A program made the position numbers and the translations under genes. The notes beneath the pieces are model-generated. The model worked only from the letters and a program-made list of their open reading frames with translations, was not told the DNA's origin and made no database searches. Positions 1 through 10,479 of a stretch of DNA of 64,000 nucleotides are shown piece by piece. Each line of letters begins with the position of its first letter. Within the stretch, counting starts at the first letter, position 1. Source of the stretch: Coniella vitis (lineage: Eukaryota; Ascomycota; Sordariomycetes; Diaporthales; Schizoparmaceae); NCBI GenBank assembly GCA_011317545.1, contig WUJK01000001.1:1302001-1366000 (forward strand). Reading direction: 5' to 3'.

Positions 1-2116
1 ATCTAACATTAACTAAACAAGGAATTTATTGCGTATATGCAGGGGATAGCAACTCCATGTCGCTATAGGCATGCAACAGGATTACTTATACTTTCTGGGA
101 AAATGATGTATTGGCAGTATCATGATATATATGCATTGGAACTACTTGATCACCTCGGAAAACCAATAGCAGCCCGGCCTATTGTTAACTTTGAGCCGAA
201 CACCCCGCCCCCCCCCCCCATCAGTCCTCAAGCCCGCAATATGGCGGTGAAATATGCCAGTTACTCATCATGCGACGCCTCTCTCGGCGTCAGTTCAAGC
301 CGGGGTCGATTAGCTCCGCTGCAACAGCATATAGCATCTCAGTGCTCGATATACTATTGACATCATGCGCTGGTTTCCGAGTAAAAAGGGTTTCTTCTTA
401 AAAATTGCCATTATTTTGCGCCTCTAAGTTGGGCACTCATTTTTGTCTGTGATGCGCTCATTGAAGGGTCCCTAGTATAGAAATAGCCCCTGCGAGGCCG
501 GAACGCTATGAATTTCATAAAAGTTAGTACAAGAGACAGTGACTCTGATCAAGCAAGCCGAGTCACCGCTTGAAAAAAGTGCGATCACGTGAAGATTCAT
601 AGTTGAATACCATTGATTCATATGTTTATCAGGTTTTCCTTCAGATAAGTGTTCAATTCGAAGACAACGATCATTGCCGATTAGGACGGAAGAAATGGCC
701 CCCCCGATGACAGATTCCGTCCAATACTACAGGATACTAGACGGTAACTGTCTGGAAAACTGCGTGATTTCATTTGTCGAATCCATACTGCTGAAGCGGT
801 GTTTGGCAGGGATGCAGGCTATAAGTCTGCAATCTTTTGTGATGCGAAGGAGGATGTTGTTAACCCCAATAAGTCTATCCGACCTTTGTGCAGAACAGCA
901 GTACTGTGTATCTCTTGCAACCTTACACTCTTAATCTCAACGTACGCCTAACAGCTATATAATTCTACTGAGTGGATCAAATGGTGGAAACATGTCGGAA
1001 ATCGTCTATATCGAAGCCGGCCAGGATTGAGCTCCAGCCTCTCTCCGCCTAACATTGTTCGGTATATGACCATAATTGCACTTTCCTAACCTGTACGCTG
1101 GAGACTGGAGGGAGCAACTATCTTAAGCTTACTGCAAGCACTTCAGACTAGAAAAGCAAAGACTCTTGCCAGCAGAACATTATTCATTCAAACTCATCGC
1201 TTGGGATCCTCTAAAGCTTCACTACTGCTTCTGGAAGTGGACGTTTGCACATTCCCATGGCTAACCAATGATGTAGTCTAAAATCAGAAGGTAATGGATG
1301 GTATTGCACAGAACCTTTTACATCGCACCGAGTACCTCAATGTCCCTTGACTCCGGAGCTGTATTCAAAGTGCTGCCCCTTGTCCCACCGAAGGTACAGT
1401 GAGGCAGAAGCGCTCTGACGCATGATGTTGGTTTCGCTTGACGAATATGTTTGAGATTCTGTAGGCTTGGGATACTTCACCAGAATGTGCAACAAGCTTG
1501 CCTGTACGCGGTCTTTTCACCGCATATTGGGTAAACTCATGCCGCAAAAAGCCAGACCTAGATTGCTACGGGATCATGGTCGTTTTGGGAGTGAACTCGG
1601 AAGTCATTGTCCATAAATTCAAGTGCGACAAGGTACCGTGGCTTTCCAACAAGGGGTTCTTTAAGGCCACGATTGTCATGAGTGATGCACCGTAGTTGCT
1701 GGTTCCGAAGATTGAGTGCATGTGCCTTCCCAGAGTTGGCATTCTTATGGTAGCATTGACCGGTAATAATCTACTCTTTTGACACTTCGGATCCGAAATG
1801 CAACCGTTGGCTGCTCATATGGAACGAGACTAGCTTATTCTGGGTTTTGACCACTACCAAAAGTCGTATAGCATAACACGTTGCCGGAGGATGAGCTACA
1901 TTCAGGAATCGATTTCCGAAAGTCTCACTCTCCCGCGCATCTTGACCCTCTAGAGTCTTACTTTCCACAACATCATGATATTAAACCCTGAAGTAGGCAT
2001 TGGATGAAGCCAGTTATTTATATGCAGGCTACTACTCCAAGACTATTCCATGCTTTCTCTACCTGCTTGTTCTCCAACCACGTTCATTCTTTCATCAACG
2101 TCTTGCAACAGACATC
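1..2116. other. Unique intergenic DNA upstream of the FAD oxidase gene
   Basis: No supportable gene. Base composition is ordinary and CA/TG dinucleotides are present, so this is not RIPed repeat. A poly-C tract lies near 206-219. The few short open frames lack recognisable domains, splice structure or low-complexity signatures of real proteins. The last few hundred bases must hold the promoter of the gene starting at 2117, but I see no distinctive element. Confidence 0.6.
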
Positions 2117-3959
2117 ATGAAGCGAACATCGGTACTCTCTGCAGCGATATTGGGACTACGGTCACTTATGCCGGCAGCTGCAGCTGAATGTCGATGTTTA
2201 CCAGACGACACTTGTTGGCCTTCCATCACCACTTGGCGCGCTCTCAATGAAACAATCGGTGGAGCCCTCATTGCAACAATTCCGATCGGCTCACCTTGCC
2301 ATGATCCCAACTATGACGAGACAGCCTGCGAGGAGCTGCAGACGGCTTGGACACTTCCAGAAACTCAGTACGTCCAATTCGCAAAACTGAAAGACTGATC
2401 AAAACTCGTTTCAAAGCGGCGAGCTGGTTTCTAACAGCTTTATAATGCAGTCTCTCGTCCACTTCCTCAGTCATGCAAGCCTACTTCGCGAACCAGAGTT
2501 GCGATCCTTTCACAGCCGAGGCGCGGCCCTGTGTATTGGGCAACTATGTTTCGTATGCCGTCAATGTGTCTTCGGCATTACAAGTTAGCGAAGCCTTGGC
2601 CTTTGCTCAGGCCAACAATATTCGTATTGTCATCCGAAATACCGGGCACGAGTAGGTCCAGCCTAGAGCAACCGAAACAAAGTCAAAGTCAGACACTAAT
2701 ACAGAGGCTTTAGTTTCCTTGGTCGGTCCACAGGCGCTGGTGCTCTATCCCTCTGGACACATAATTTGAAATCGATCAGCTTCACCAACTGGACTGATAA
2801 GTACTACAGCGGTCCTGCTGTCAAGATCGGAGCTGGTGTACTTGGCTACGAGATAGTCGAAGCTGCACATGCACAAAACCAGGTTGTCGTCACTGGGGAG
2901 TGCCCGACAGTTGGTTTGGCTGGAGGCTACATACAGGGCGGTGGACACTCTGCCTTGAGCACAGCTTTTGGACTCGGAGCCGACCAGGCTCTCGAATATG
3001 AGGTGGTCACTGCTGCTGGTGAATTAGTCAAGGCCTCACGAACCATCAACAGTGATCTTTTCTGGGCGCTTAGCGGCGGTGGCGGCGGCACATACGGCGT
3101 TGTGCTGTCTGTGACTGTTCGCACGTACCCGGAGGCGACCGTTGGTGGCGCTATGCTTGAGATGGCCGCTGCCTATACAACTCAGGACAACTTCAATGAG
3201 GCTGTGTCAGCATTCCACAGCCTGCTGCCGACCATGATTGATCAAGGCGCAATGGTCATCTACTACGTAACCGATGCATTATTCGTTATCGACCCCATCA
3301 CGGTTTACAACTCGACAGCAGACTACGTCGAGAACACTATTCTGGCTCCGTTTACTGCCAAGCTCACTGATTTGGGCATTCCGGCCACTGTTGCTTATAC
3401 TGAGCTCTCCTACCGCGACCACTACAACACATATATGGGCCCGCTACCATATGGCAATATTGCTGTTGAAGAGTACCAGTTCGGCAGCCGTTTAATCTCT
3501 CGTACAGTTCTCGAAAGCGACAATGACGAATTGCAAGTGGTGTTACAGAACCTGACTGCCAACGGTGTGATGGCGGTTGGTACCTCAGCCTCCTACGTCG
3601 GGCCTAACGACACTTTCAACGCCGCCAATCCAGCTTGGCGCAACACCACAGTGCACATGCAACTCATGACAACGTGGAACTCATCAGCCGCTGCTTGGCC
3701 AGCAATGCTAGCGGCACAGAAACAGATGACAGATGAATTTGTGCCGCAGCTGACCGCTATTACGCCTGGAAGTGGTGCTTATCTCAATGAAGCCGATTTC
3801 AACCAACCCGATTGGCAGGAGACCTTCTTTGGCAGCAATTACGACGAGCTTCTTGCCATCAAGAATAAGTGGGACCCAGACTCGCTTTTCTATATTCTTA
3901 AGGGTGTAGGAAGCGAAGTCTGGAGTGTCGGCACAGACGGAAGAATGTGCAAAACGTGA
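2117..3959 (+). CDS. Secreted BBE-like FAD-linked oxidoreductase (565 aa, three exons)
   Basis: Exons 2117-2367, 2451-2651 and 2714-3959; introns of 83 bp (GTACGT...CAG, CTAAC branch) and 62 bp (GTAGGT...TAG, CTAAT branch). Phases join without a stop to 565 aa. The start at 2117 begins a signal peptide (MKRTSVLSAAIL... to an AAAA stretch, about residues 1-23). The middle is a VAO/PCMH-type FAD-binding domain. Splicing at 2651/2714 restores the motif GHDFLGRSTGAG, whose His150 should carry 8-alpha-histidyl FAD. Cys214 in GECPTVGLAGG sits at the right spacing for the second, 6-S-cysteinyl bond, so the flavin is probably bicovalent. A GGGGGTYG loop follows. The C-terminal 60 residues match the berberine-bridge (BBE) domain (FFGSNYDELLAIKNKWDP). 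Such enzymes oxidise sugars, alcohols or secondary-metabolite intermediates with O2; the substrate is not readable here. The gene looks intact. Confidence 0.93.
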
Positions 3960-4605
3960 TAGCAAGGAAATGCGTTTCTGGGTAGACTAATGATGGATTG
4001 ACGTAACGACTTTTTGTCATAATCTTTGGACTTTTGCCCATACGCTTCGTTGCATTGCGATCTACGAATTCTGGCTTTCTTGCAACTCTCCAGCAACTTG
4101 CAAGAATCGTTACAAACAATGGAACAAGCCAACACGAAGCTTAGAATCTGAAGTCAAGAAGCCTTTTGCCCTTTGAGTACTTTAATAAGAGCCAGCTACC
4201 ACAGTATTCCTATATATAGTTGATTACAAAGACCATGGTTTGTCGCTACGGAATGTCGATTACATATGTAGCTATTTCTGTCCTATCACCCAAAGGCCAA
4301 GGATCGAAGTTCTGCAAACGTGGTTATATGGATATTATATTACGATTCTTGTCTTATAGCACTCAATGGCTATGGCAGCTTCAGACAGGTACTCATTTGG
4401 ACATTGAATTTGATACTGAGTATCGACAGGGCTTAAGCAATACCTTTTTACCCTTGACTCGTACCAAGAAGCAGCCATGAGCAAACGTTCCTTAAAAGGT
4501 ATGTAATGCTGCTCCATGTGAAGAACTTTCGTTCCCGGCGAGGAGCGCACCAATTACCGAGACAGACCTATTGCCACCGCATCCTTGTCGAATTCGTCGG
4601 CTAGC
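3960..4605. other. Short unique intergenic stretch left of the retrotransposon cluster
   Basis: No gene is seen. The sequence is unique-looking, with CA and TG dinucleotides present right up to the insertion junction. It is the 3' flank of the FAD oxidase gene and the left target flank of the 44-kb insertion. Confidence 0.6.
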
Positions 4606-4610
4606 CCAAC
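4606..4610. repeat. Target-site duplication CCAAC, left copy
   Basis: CCAAC immediately precedes the first base of the outermost LTR (TGTAATGATCC at 4611). The same five bases follow the last base of the matching far LTR at 49014-49018. A 5-bp duplication is the usual integration footprint of Ty3/gypsy integrases. Confidence 0.88.
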
Positions 4611-5091
4611 TGTAATGATCCTTGCCTGAATCCCGGATTCTGGAAGTACCTGTAAGTTATATATTAGCAGGAGGGGGAAATATACCTTTAAGTCTTCGTA
4701 CGTTTCTATATAATATCAAGTATTATAAGAGATTAAGAGGGATTACCCTATTATATAAAATAATACTTAGATTTATAACTAAAGACTATAAGGAAAACTA
4801 TCTAATAGCTAGGGAATCTACTATCCTTATATCCTTCCGTTATTCCCTTATCTATAGTAAATATAGATCCTTGGATTATTAGGAGCGATAGGAGCGTTAG
4901 ATTATTTAGATTACTTAGATTATTATCGCTCTAACTACCTTAATTATCCTAATAATCTAACCCTAACCGTAGGTTATATTATCCTTATATATCCTTATAT
5001 AAAGGATCTTATCGGTCCGTTATAATCCCGATTCCTAATATTATATTATATTAGCTTATTCTTATAACTTATATAGGGCTAGGTTATAATA
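4611..5091 (-). repeat. H1 3' LTR (481 bp)
   Basis: Starts TGTAATGATCC and ends GGTTATAATA; the far copy ends GGTTATAACA, so the terminal dinucleotides were TG...CA. The partner is 48533-49013, the same length. The first 50 bases keep CA/TG, while the rest is RIPed. It contains the CTAACCCTAACC telomere-like motif near 4957 and a TATA-like TTATATAAAG near 5000. Confidence 0.9.
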
Positions 5092-6831
5092 TTATCTCCC
5101 TTCTATTAATCTTTATCCCTAAAGATTATAGTTATTTCCGTAAGTAATCCTACCTAATATTCTTACTCTGGATTATACTTTCCTAATTCGTTATATCTAT
5201 AGGTATCTAGAAATCTCGTTCGAAGAAAACTAAGTAATATAACCGACTTTATCTTTCTATCGAGACTTTTAGTTTCGAGACGATACCTTATTCTCTTTAT
5301 ACTTCTAAGGGGTGGTTATACCGTATAATAGATAGCGTTTTACGTTATTTAGTATATATAAAGCGGGGAAAACGATACGATAGGAATAGTATTCCTATAA
5401 ATGCTTATAAGTCCTAGTTATTATAATTTTTCCTTATTAGGTATTAACTTTCCGTAGTTTCCCGTATTTTATTAGAAGAGAAGAAACTTTATATATAGGA
5501 GGCTAATATATATAAGGAGCTTTATAAGGCTTATTATAAGGCGGGGGAGGTGCTTTCTCGCTTAGAGTATCTTTATATTTAGCGTAAGTCTCTAGTAAAA
5601 AGGAGTATTAAGCTGGTAAATATAGGATTAGAGTTGCTTAATACTTAGAAGGAGTAGGAAGCCGAGGCTAGTATAAATACGATTATTTACGCGGAATCCG
5701 AAGCTTTTACCGAATTATAGGAGATTAGTAGTTTTAGGGTAATAGATTTTAGTACCTTCCTAGAGTTTACGGACTTATCCGTATCTAATTTCTTTAGTTT
5801 AGGGCCTTCTACTATTAGTAGTTTATAACTCTAATTTTCTTAGAATTACTATTAGGGGTCCTATTTCCTATCGGGGATATAGGTTTAATAATTAGTAGTA
5901 GAAAGTTACCTAGATTTATATTCTTTAATTAGGTTTTAGTAGATATTCTTCGGTAGTTCCTAAGTATTTTCTAAGTTATTATATCCTTTCTATTTAATAA
6001 GGTATTATTTTCTACGTTTACGTTTACGTAAGTTAAGAATTTATTTAACTTTATATTATACTTATTTTAGTTCAATAATATCTATATCGTATAAGGGTTC
6101 TACGTCTACTAATACTAGTTCGAGGAGTAAAATATAAAAGACTAGGTATAGGCGTATATATAGGATTTCGAGTTTATAGTTAATTAGTAAAGTTTATCGT
6201 ATAATCTTATAGGGTCCGAGTTTTTTATAGTTAAGTTTATCGCTAGGTTTAATAGTTTTAATATTTTTACGGTTAAGGTAGATTTTATCTCCTTTTTATA
6301 GGATTAGTCCTTTAATCCTTTTCTAATTAGTATATTTCGTTATTTATTCTTTAATATCCTAAAGTATATATCGGGTATCTTCGTATAATTACTTAATTCT
6401 TTTAGCGTATTAATCTATTATTTCTGCGTTTCTACCTAGTAGTATTTTATAGTATATTATAAGGTTATATCCGTAGAGTAGGAAGAATAGTAATTTTCCT
6501 ATACTCGTTATATCTATACTATTATAAGCGAATTACGCTATAGGTAGGAATTCGACCTAATTATCTTATTCGTAGTTAACGTAGTATCGTAGGTATTATT
6601 CTATAATCTAGTTAGTTTATTTTATTTATCCGTCTATCTAAGGATAAAATACCGTAGATATACGTTATATTATTCCGAGGTATTTAGTAAGTAAGGTCTA
6701 GTATTTTAATATAAATTTTCTATCTCTATCTAATATAATTTCCTAAGGTATTCTATAGTTAGCGATAATAATACGAAGGAATATATATACGAGTTCTTCT
6801 ATAGTACTACTTTCTTTATATAGTAGGAAGT
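5092..6831 (-). pseudogene. H1 3' part: integrase and chromodomain remnant of pol
   Basis: On the minus strand about 5940-6831 parallels the integrase C-terminus and chromodomain of the complete element E1 (chromodomain about 5950-6080, integrase beyond). Many stops are at RIP-type codons, and the frame is cut at 6831 by the H2 LTR. In uninterrupted relatives the text runs on through the same TAGGAAGT position. The 5092-5430 part is non-coding leader next to the LTR. No intact coding remains. Confidence 0.75.
5500..5828 (+). pseudogene. H1 antisense coiled-coil ORF (RIPed)
   Basis: A frame on the strand opposite H1 gag-pol reads through only RIP-type stops (TAG/TAA where CAG, CAA or TGG is expected) to a terminal TAA at 5826. 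It is rich in Lys, Glu, Leu and Arg, suggesting a coiled coil. A short stretch (R-S-I-K-L-V-N) is mirrored in the corresponding frame of E5 at about 60500 (K-G-I-K-L-V-N), so H1 and E5 share one subfamily of the antisense protein. No ATG is left, so the start is approximate. Function unknown. Confidence 0.6.
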
Positions 6832-7281
6832 TATAATAATCCTTGCTTAAGTCCCTAACTCTGGAAGTACCTATAAGTTGTATTTTAGTAGGATAGGGAA
6901 GTATTACCTTTAAGTCCTAATATATACTAAATAATATTAAGTAACTTTATAACGTGCTAAGTAATTAAAAGGGGTTACCTTATTAATAAGACTAATTCTA
7001 AACCTAAGGTTAGATTAATACTTAGATTTACAACTAAAGATTATAAGGGAACTATTTAATATTAAGCTATAAACTCCTATCCTTATATCCTTCCGTTATA
7101 ATATAAGTCGATCTAGTCGATAAGCGACTCTATCAATTATATAACTATTAGGACCCTAACCCTAGTTATATTATCCGTAGGTCCTTATATAAGATATCCT
7201 ATCGGTCTATTATAATTCCGACTTTTAATACTATATTACGTTAGCCTATTCCTATAACCTATATAACTATAGGTTATAATA
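6832..7281 (-). repeat. H2 3' LTR (450 bp)
   Basis: TATAATAATCC...GGTTATAATA, the RIPed form of TGTAATGATCC...GGTTATAACA. It carries its own variable cassette (GTCGATCTAGTCGATAAGCGAC) and the ACCCTAACCCTAG motif near 7150. It interrupts H1 integrase. The matching H2 5' LTR is not found in the window. Confidence 0.85.
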
Positions 7282-7559
7282 TTATCTCCCTTCTATCGGT
7301 CTTTATCCCTAAAGATTATAGTTATTTCCGTAAGTAGTCCTACCTAATATTCTTACTTCGGATTATACTTTCCTAATTCGTTATATCGTTATCTTTACGT
7401 ATTATAAAGCCTTATTCTATAAATCTAAGGTCTAATTCTGCTAAATAGAAGTTATCCTTATATTTAATTATTCTTTCGAACGCTTTCGAGATATATCCCT
7501 ATTTCTATTACGATTCTAAAGGTAAAATCTCTTATTAAGTTTCCCCCGGCGATTCTTCC

Positions 7560-7778
7560 CGTTATACTAAATATATATATAATAAGCGCTTATAATATAA
7601 CGTTCTAGAGACGATAAATTCTTTAGATCTTCTATTTATTTTATCGTAATATTAGAGATTAGAGGACGAAATAGAAGAGTTAGAGGAGGAGCATTATACC
7701 CTAAATACTAAAATTAATCGGATATATCGTTAAAAGAAGATATAGCGGGAACGGATAGCGCGCGTTATTCGTTATAGT

Positions 7779-7782
<4 letters not shown>
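7560..7782 (+). pseudogene. H2 antisense coiled-coil ORF, first part (split by LINE copy 1)
   Basis: Plus-strand frame opposite to H2 pol, homologous to the H4 frame at about 27700-27900 (both contain a LEDEIEELEEE / LEDKIKKLEDK type stretch, then K-K-I and R-E-R-I-A-R). Stops are RIP-type only. It runs straight into the LINE insertion point and continues at 16067. Heptad-like Leu/Glu/Lys spacing suggests a coiled coil. Function unknown. Confidence 0.65.
7767..7782. repeat. LINE copy 1 target-site duplication, left (ATTCGTTATAGTTTAT)
   Basis: 16 bases identical to 16067-16082. Uninterrupted relatives (H4 near 27888) show this sequence once, followed directly by TCGAA, confirming the insertion site. 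Confidence 0.9.
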
Positions 7783-7814
<32 letters not shown>

Positions 7815-8639
7815 TTAAATTAACGCCGGACCAGTTACGCTAGCACACCTCCCAAGGGGTATCTCGGCGTACACTGCCTATCGCACTGCTGAGGAGCGTA
7901 TACACACCCACCCAGCACATACATTCGTAATACAACCCTAGCCCGAAGGCTGCTTTATAGCGTATCAGCTACGTCCCAGAGGCTAAATGCTCCAGGGATT
8001 AGTCTTAGAGCAGAGTTATGTGATACTATTAGTATAGCCCGTGTAGAGCCACGTTTTCATTAGGTTAGCGTATCACCGTATAGTTACCAGACGTTAGATG
8101 CCGGCCGAGACCAGTTCCGAAGCCGTACTATATACATACTATACGTCGACTATACTAGCGATAACCTCACTAGCACAGCAGCCCAAGGGCGCTACGCTAG
8201 AGAGCTAGCCAGTTACTAAGCTACTAATATAGCGTAGACGTCCTTATAGCAGTATAGAGCAGTAGCTTAAGACGCGCTAGAGATATACCTTAAGGCGTCT
8301 ACTATTATTATTCCGCAAAAGTACGCGTCCTTCTGCCAATAGTAGCTAGCCCTTTATCTACAATTACAGATAATAGCTATTATAGCTAGTTATACCCCTA
8401 CTATTATTAACAGCAGAGGTATAGCGCCCTCTACTATATTTCTCCTACGCCTACTATAGCTTATCTAAACTCCCTCCTCCTCCTCCCTTCTCCCCCCTCC
8501 TTTCTTAATCCACTATATAGCAGTATAGCAGCATTACCAGCTATCGCCGCCGCCGTACTATACTCCCCTTAACAGTACTAATCACAGCAACCACTATTAC
8601 TACTACTATAATACCTCCTAAGAAAGGAAGTAAGCGTAT

Positions 8640-10440
8640 CCACCCTTCCTAATCGAATACCAGGACTTATAGTAGTCCACTAACGTTTTAAAATATTATA
8701 TAGCTAAGTACGCTAAAGCGCGCTATACCGCAAATACTACTAATACCTACGCAGCTAAGAAACGTATAATACTCCCATTAATCTATACAAACTAGCCCAA
8801 GCTCCTATAAACACCGTATCCAGCACTACTATAAAGCAGTATAACCTTCCCACTAGATACCTACGTAAATAGCATAGCAAGCGCAGTATACTACGCTAAA
8901 GCCAAGTTCTAATACTACCAATTAACCACTACTAACAGGCATATTTACCAATAGAAGCCACCGCCACTAAGAAGGGCACCGCCCCCGTAATATACGGCGT
9001 ACTCCTATATAGCGCTATAAAGCCGACTGCTAATATACTTAATAGCAATAACTACGTCTATAACGAAGACGAGGGCGGGGAAGATATCCTATAGAAGGCC
9101 CTCGACGGCACCCTCGAGCTTAAGGATAAGGATAAGGGTAGTACCGAGGGTGCTAAGGATAGTGCTAATAGCGAAGATAAGGTGGACTTGCTCTAAGATA
9201 GCTAGGAATAGGCCGAAGATACCTCTAGCGACGAGGAGCCTGCCTCTAATATACGTACTGGTAATAATAACGCCGAGGAGGACGATAAGGAGGCCTACTA
9301 GGACAAGGCTAACGACGATAGTAACTATATCACTAGTAGCAATACTAATCGTGCCTATATAGACGATAGCAGCAGTAGTAGCAGTAATAGTAACGATAAC
9401 GATATCGGCATCGCCCGTATTACTACTACCGGCAATACTAGCAATAAACGCCCTACGCCTACCTCTACTCCCACTAGTACTCCTACTGCTAAGAAGCAGC
9501 GTTCTACCGCTACTACCAGCAGCAGTAACGCTAGGGCTAGGGCTATTAAGATAGCAGCTCCTATTAAGGCTAATCCTCCTCGTACTACCTATACTACTAA
9601 CGCCCCTACTACCACTAGTACTTAGCCTAAGGCTAAGACTAGTAAGAAGAAGACTAGCACTACTAAGAGTAAGGGCAAGGCTACTACTCCTACTACCCCT
9701 ATTAAGCGTAAGAAGATATAGAAGGCTAGCGAAGCTACTCCTAATAGCTATCGTATTATAACCTAGCGCGATATACCTTGCGAGTAGTATCTAGTCTCGG
9801 CAATTACCGGCAAATCGCTTAGCGATTACTAGGATATCGAGGGCAGTACCCGCTACTAGCGCTGCTAGCGTAAGGGCTATACCCCTCTAGCTAACTACCT
9901 AGTAACCGTTAACCGCTAGCTATATAACGCCCTATAGGAGGGTAAGGATAATACCCCCTACTATACTACTATTTATATAGCTAAGGAGGCCTACGATAAA
10001 GTACTAACGGAGGGCCTCGCCGAGTCGTCTAGTAAGTCGGAGGAGGAGGTAGAGCCGGTTATATAGCCCTAGAAGCGCCCCCGCTATATCCTACCCCGCT
10101 ACCGCTAGCAGCAGCAGCACTAGCTACAGCACTAGCCCTAGCAGCACTAGCGCTAGGCCACCACAGCTACTACTACTGCCACTAGCGCTAGCACTACCTA
10201 CGAGCAGGAGTACGCCCCTAGCGCTATAAGCCTGCTATAGTTGCTTCCCGGCCTAGTTGCCCCTGCCCTAGGCACTCCCGCCGACCGCCGTACCGCGCTA
10301 TACGCCCTTAGTAACGCTATACGCTAGGTAATCGACCGTATATAGTTTAACGTACTTTAGCCCTAGATAGCCTATAGTACGGCTATAAACTGCCCTAGTA
10401 GCTAGTAGTATAAGATCCTAATCAGACCCGCTTTCCTATA
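8640..10440 (+). pseudogene. LINE copy 1 convergent ORF: acidic then Ser/Thr/Pro/Lys-rich protein
   Basis: Plus-strand frame convergent with LINE ORF2, open for over 1.4 kb except for stops at CAG/CAA/TGG-type positions. In order it encodes: a mixed N-terminal part; an acidic low-complexity stretch (about 9115-9420: K-D-K-D-K, E-E-D-D-K-E, poly-Ser); a basic Ser/Thr/Pro/Lys stretch (9420-9730, e.g. K-T-S-K-K-K-T-S-T-T-K-S-K-G-K); and a more complex C-terminal part with several Trp-type positions (9760-10100). The same region is present antisense in LINE copy 2. The composition resembles nuclear or chromatin-binding proteins, but there is no domain I recognise. It could be a captured host gene. 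Start and stop are approximate. Confidence 0.6.
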
Positions 10441-10479
10441 GAGTAGTAGACCGTATTATACCTACCGTATATATAGTAG

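Noticed and set aside
37..934. Short plus-strand frames of 86-107 codons near the left end
   Set aside because: No domain, no intron logic, no coding-like composition; consistent with chance frames in unique DNA.
4622..4882. 86-codon frame at the left cluster edge (and its 60-codon mirror at 47622-47804)
   Set aside because: Both lie in the same LTR segment on opposite strands; LTR sequence, not a gene.
7778..7812. (TTTA)n read as a plain microsatellite
   Set aside because: It ends the LINE and abuts the 16-bp target duplication; the mirror (TAAA)n ends copy 2, so it is the LINE 3' tail.
9150..9362. 70-codon plus frame in LINE copy 1 and 104-codon plus frame 39277-39591 in copy 2
   Set aside because: Each is an off-frame or opposite-strand shadow of the low-complexity convergent ORF.
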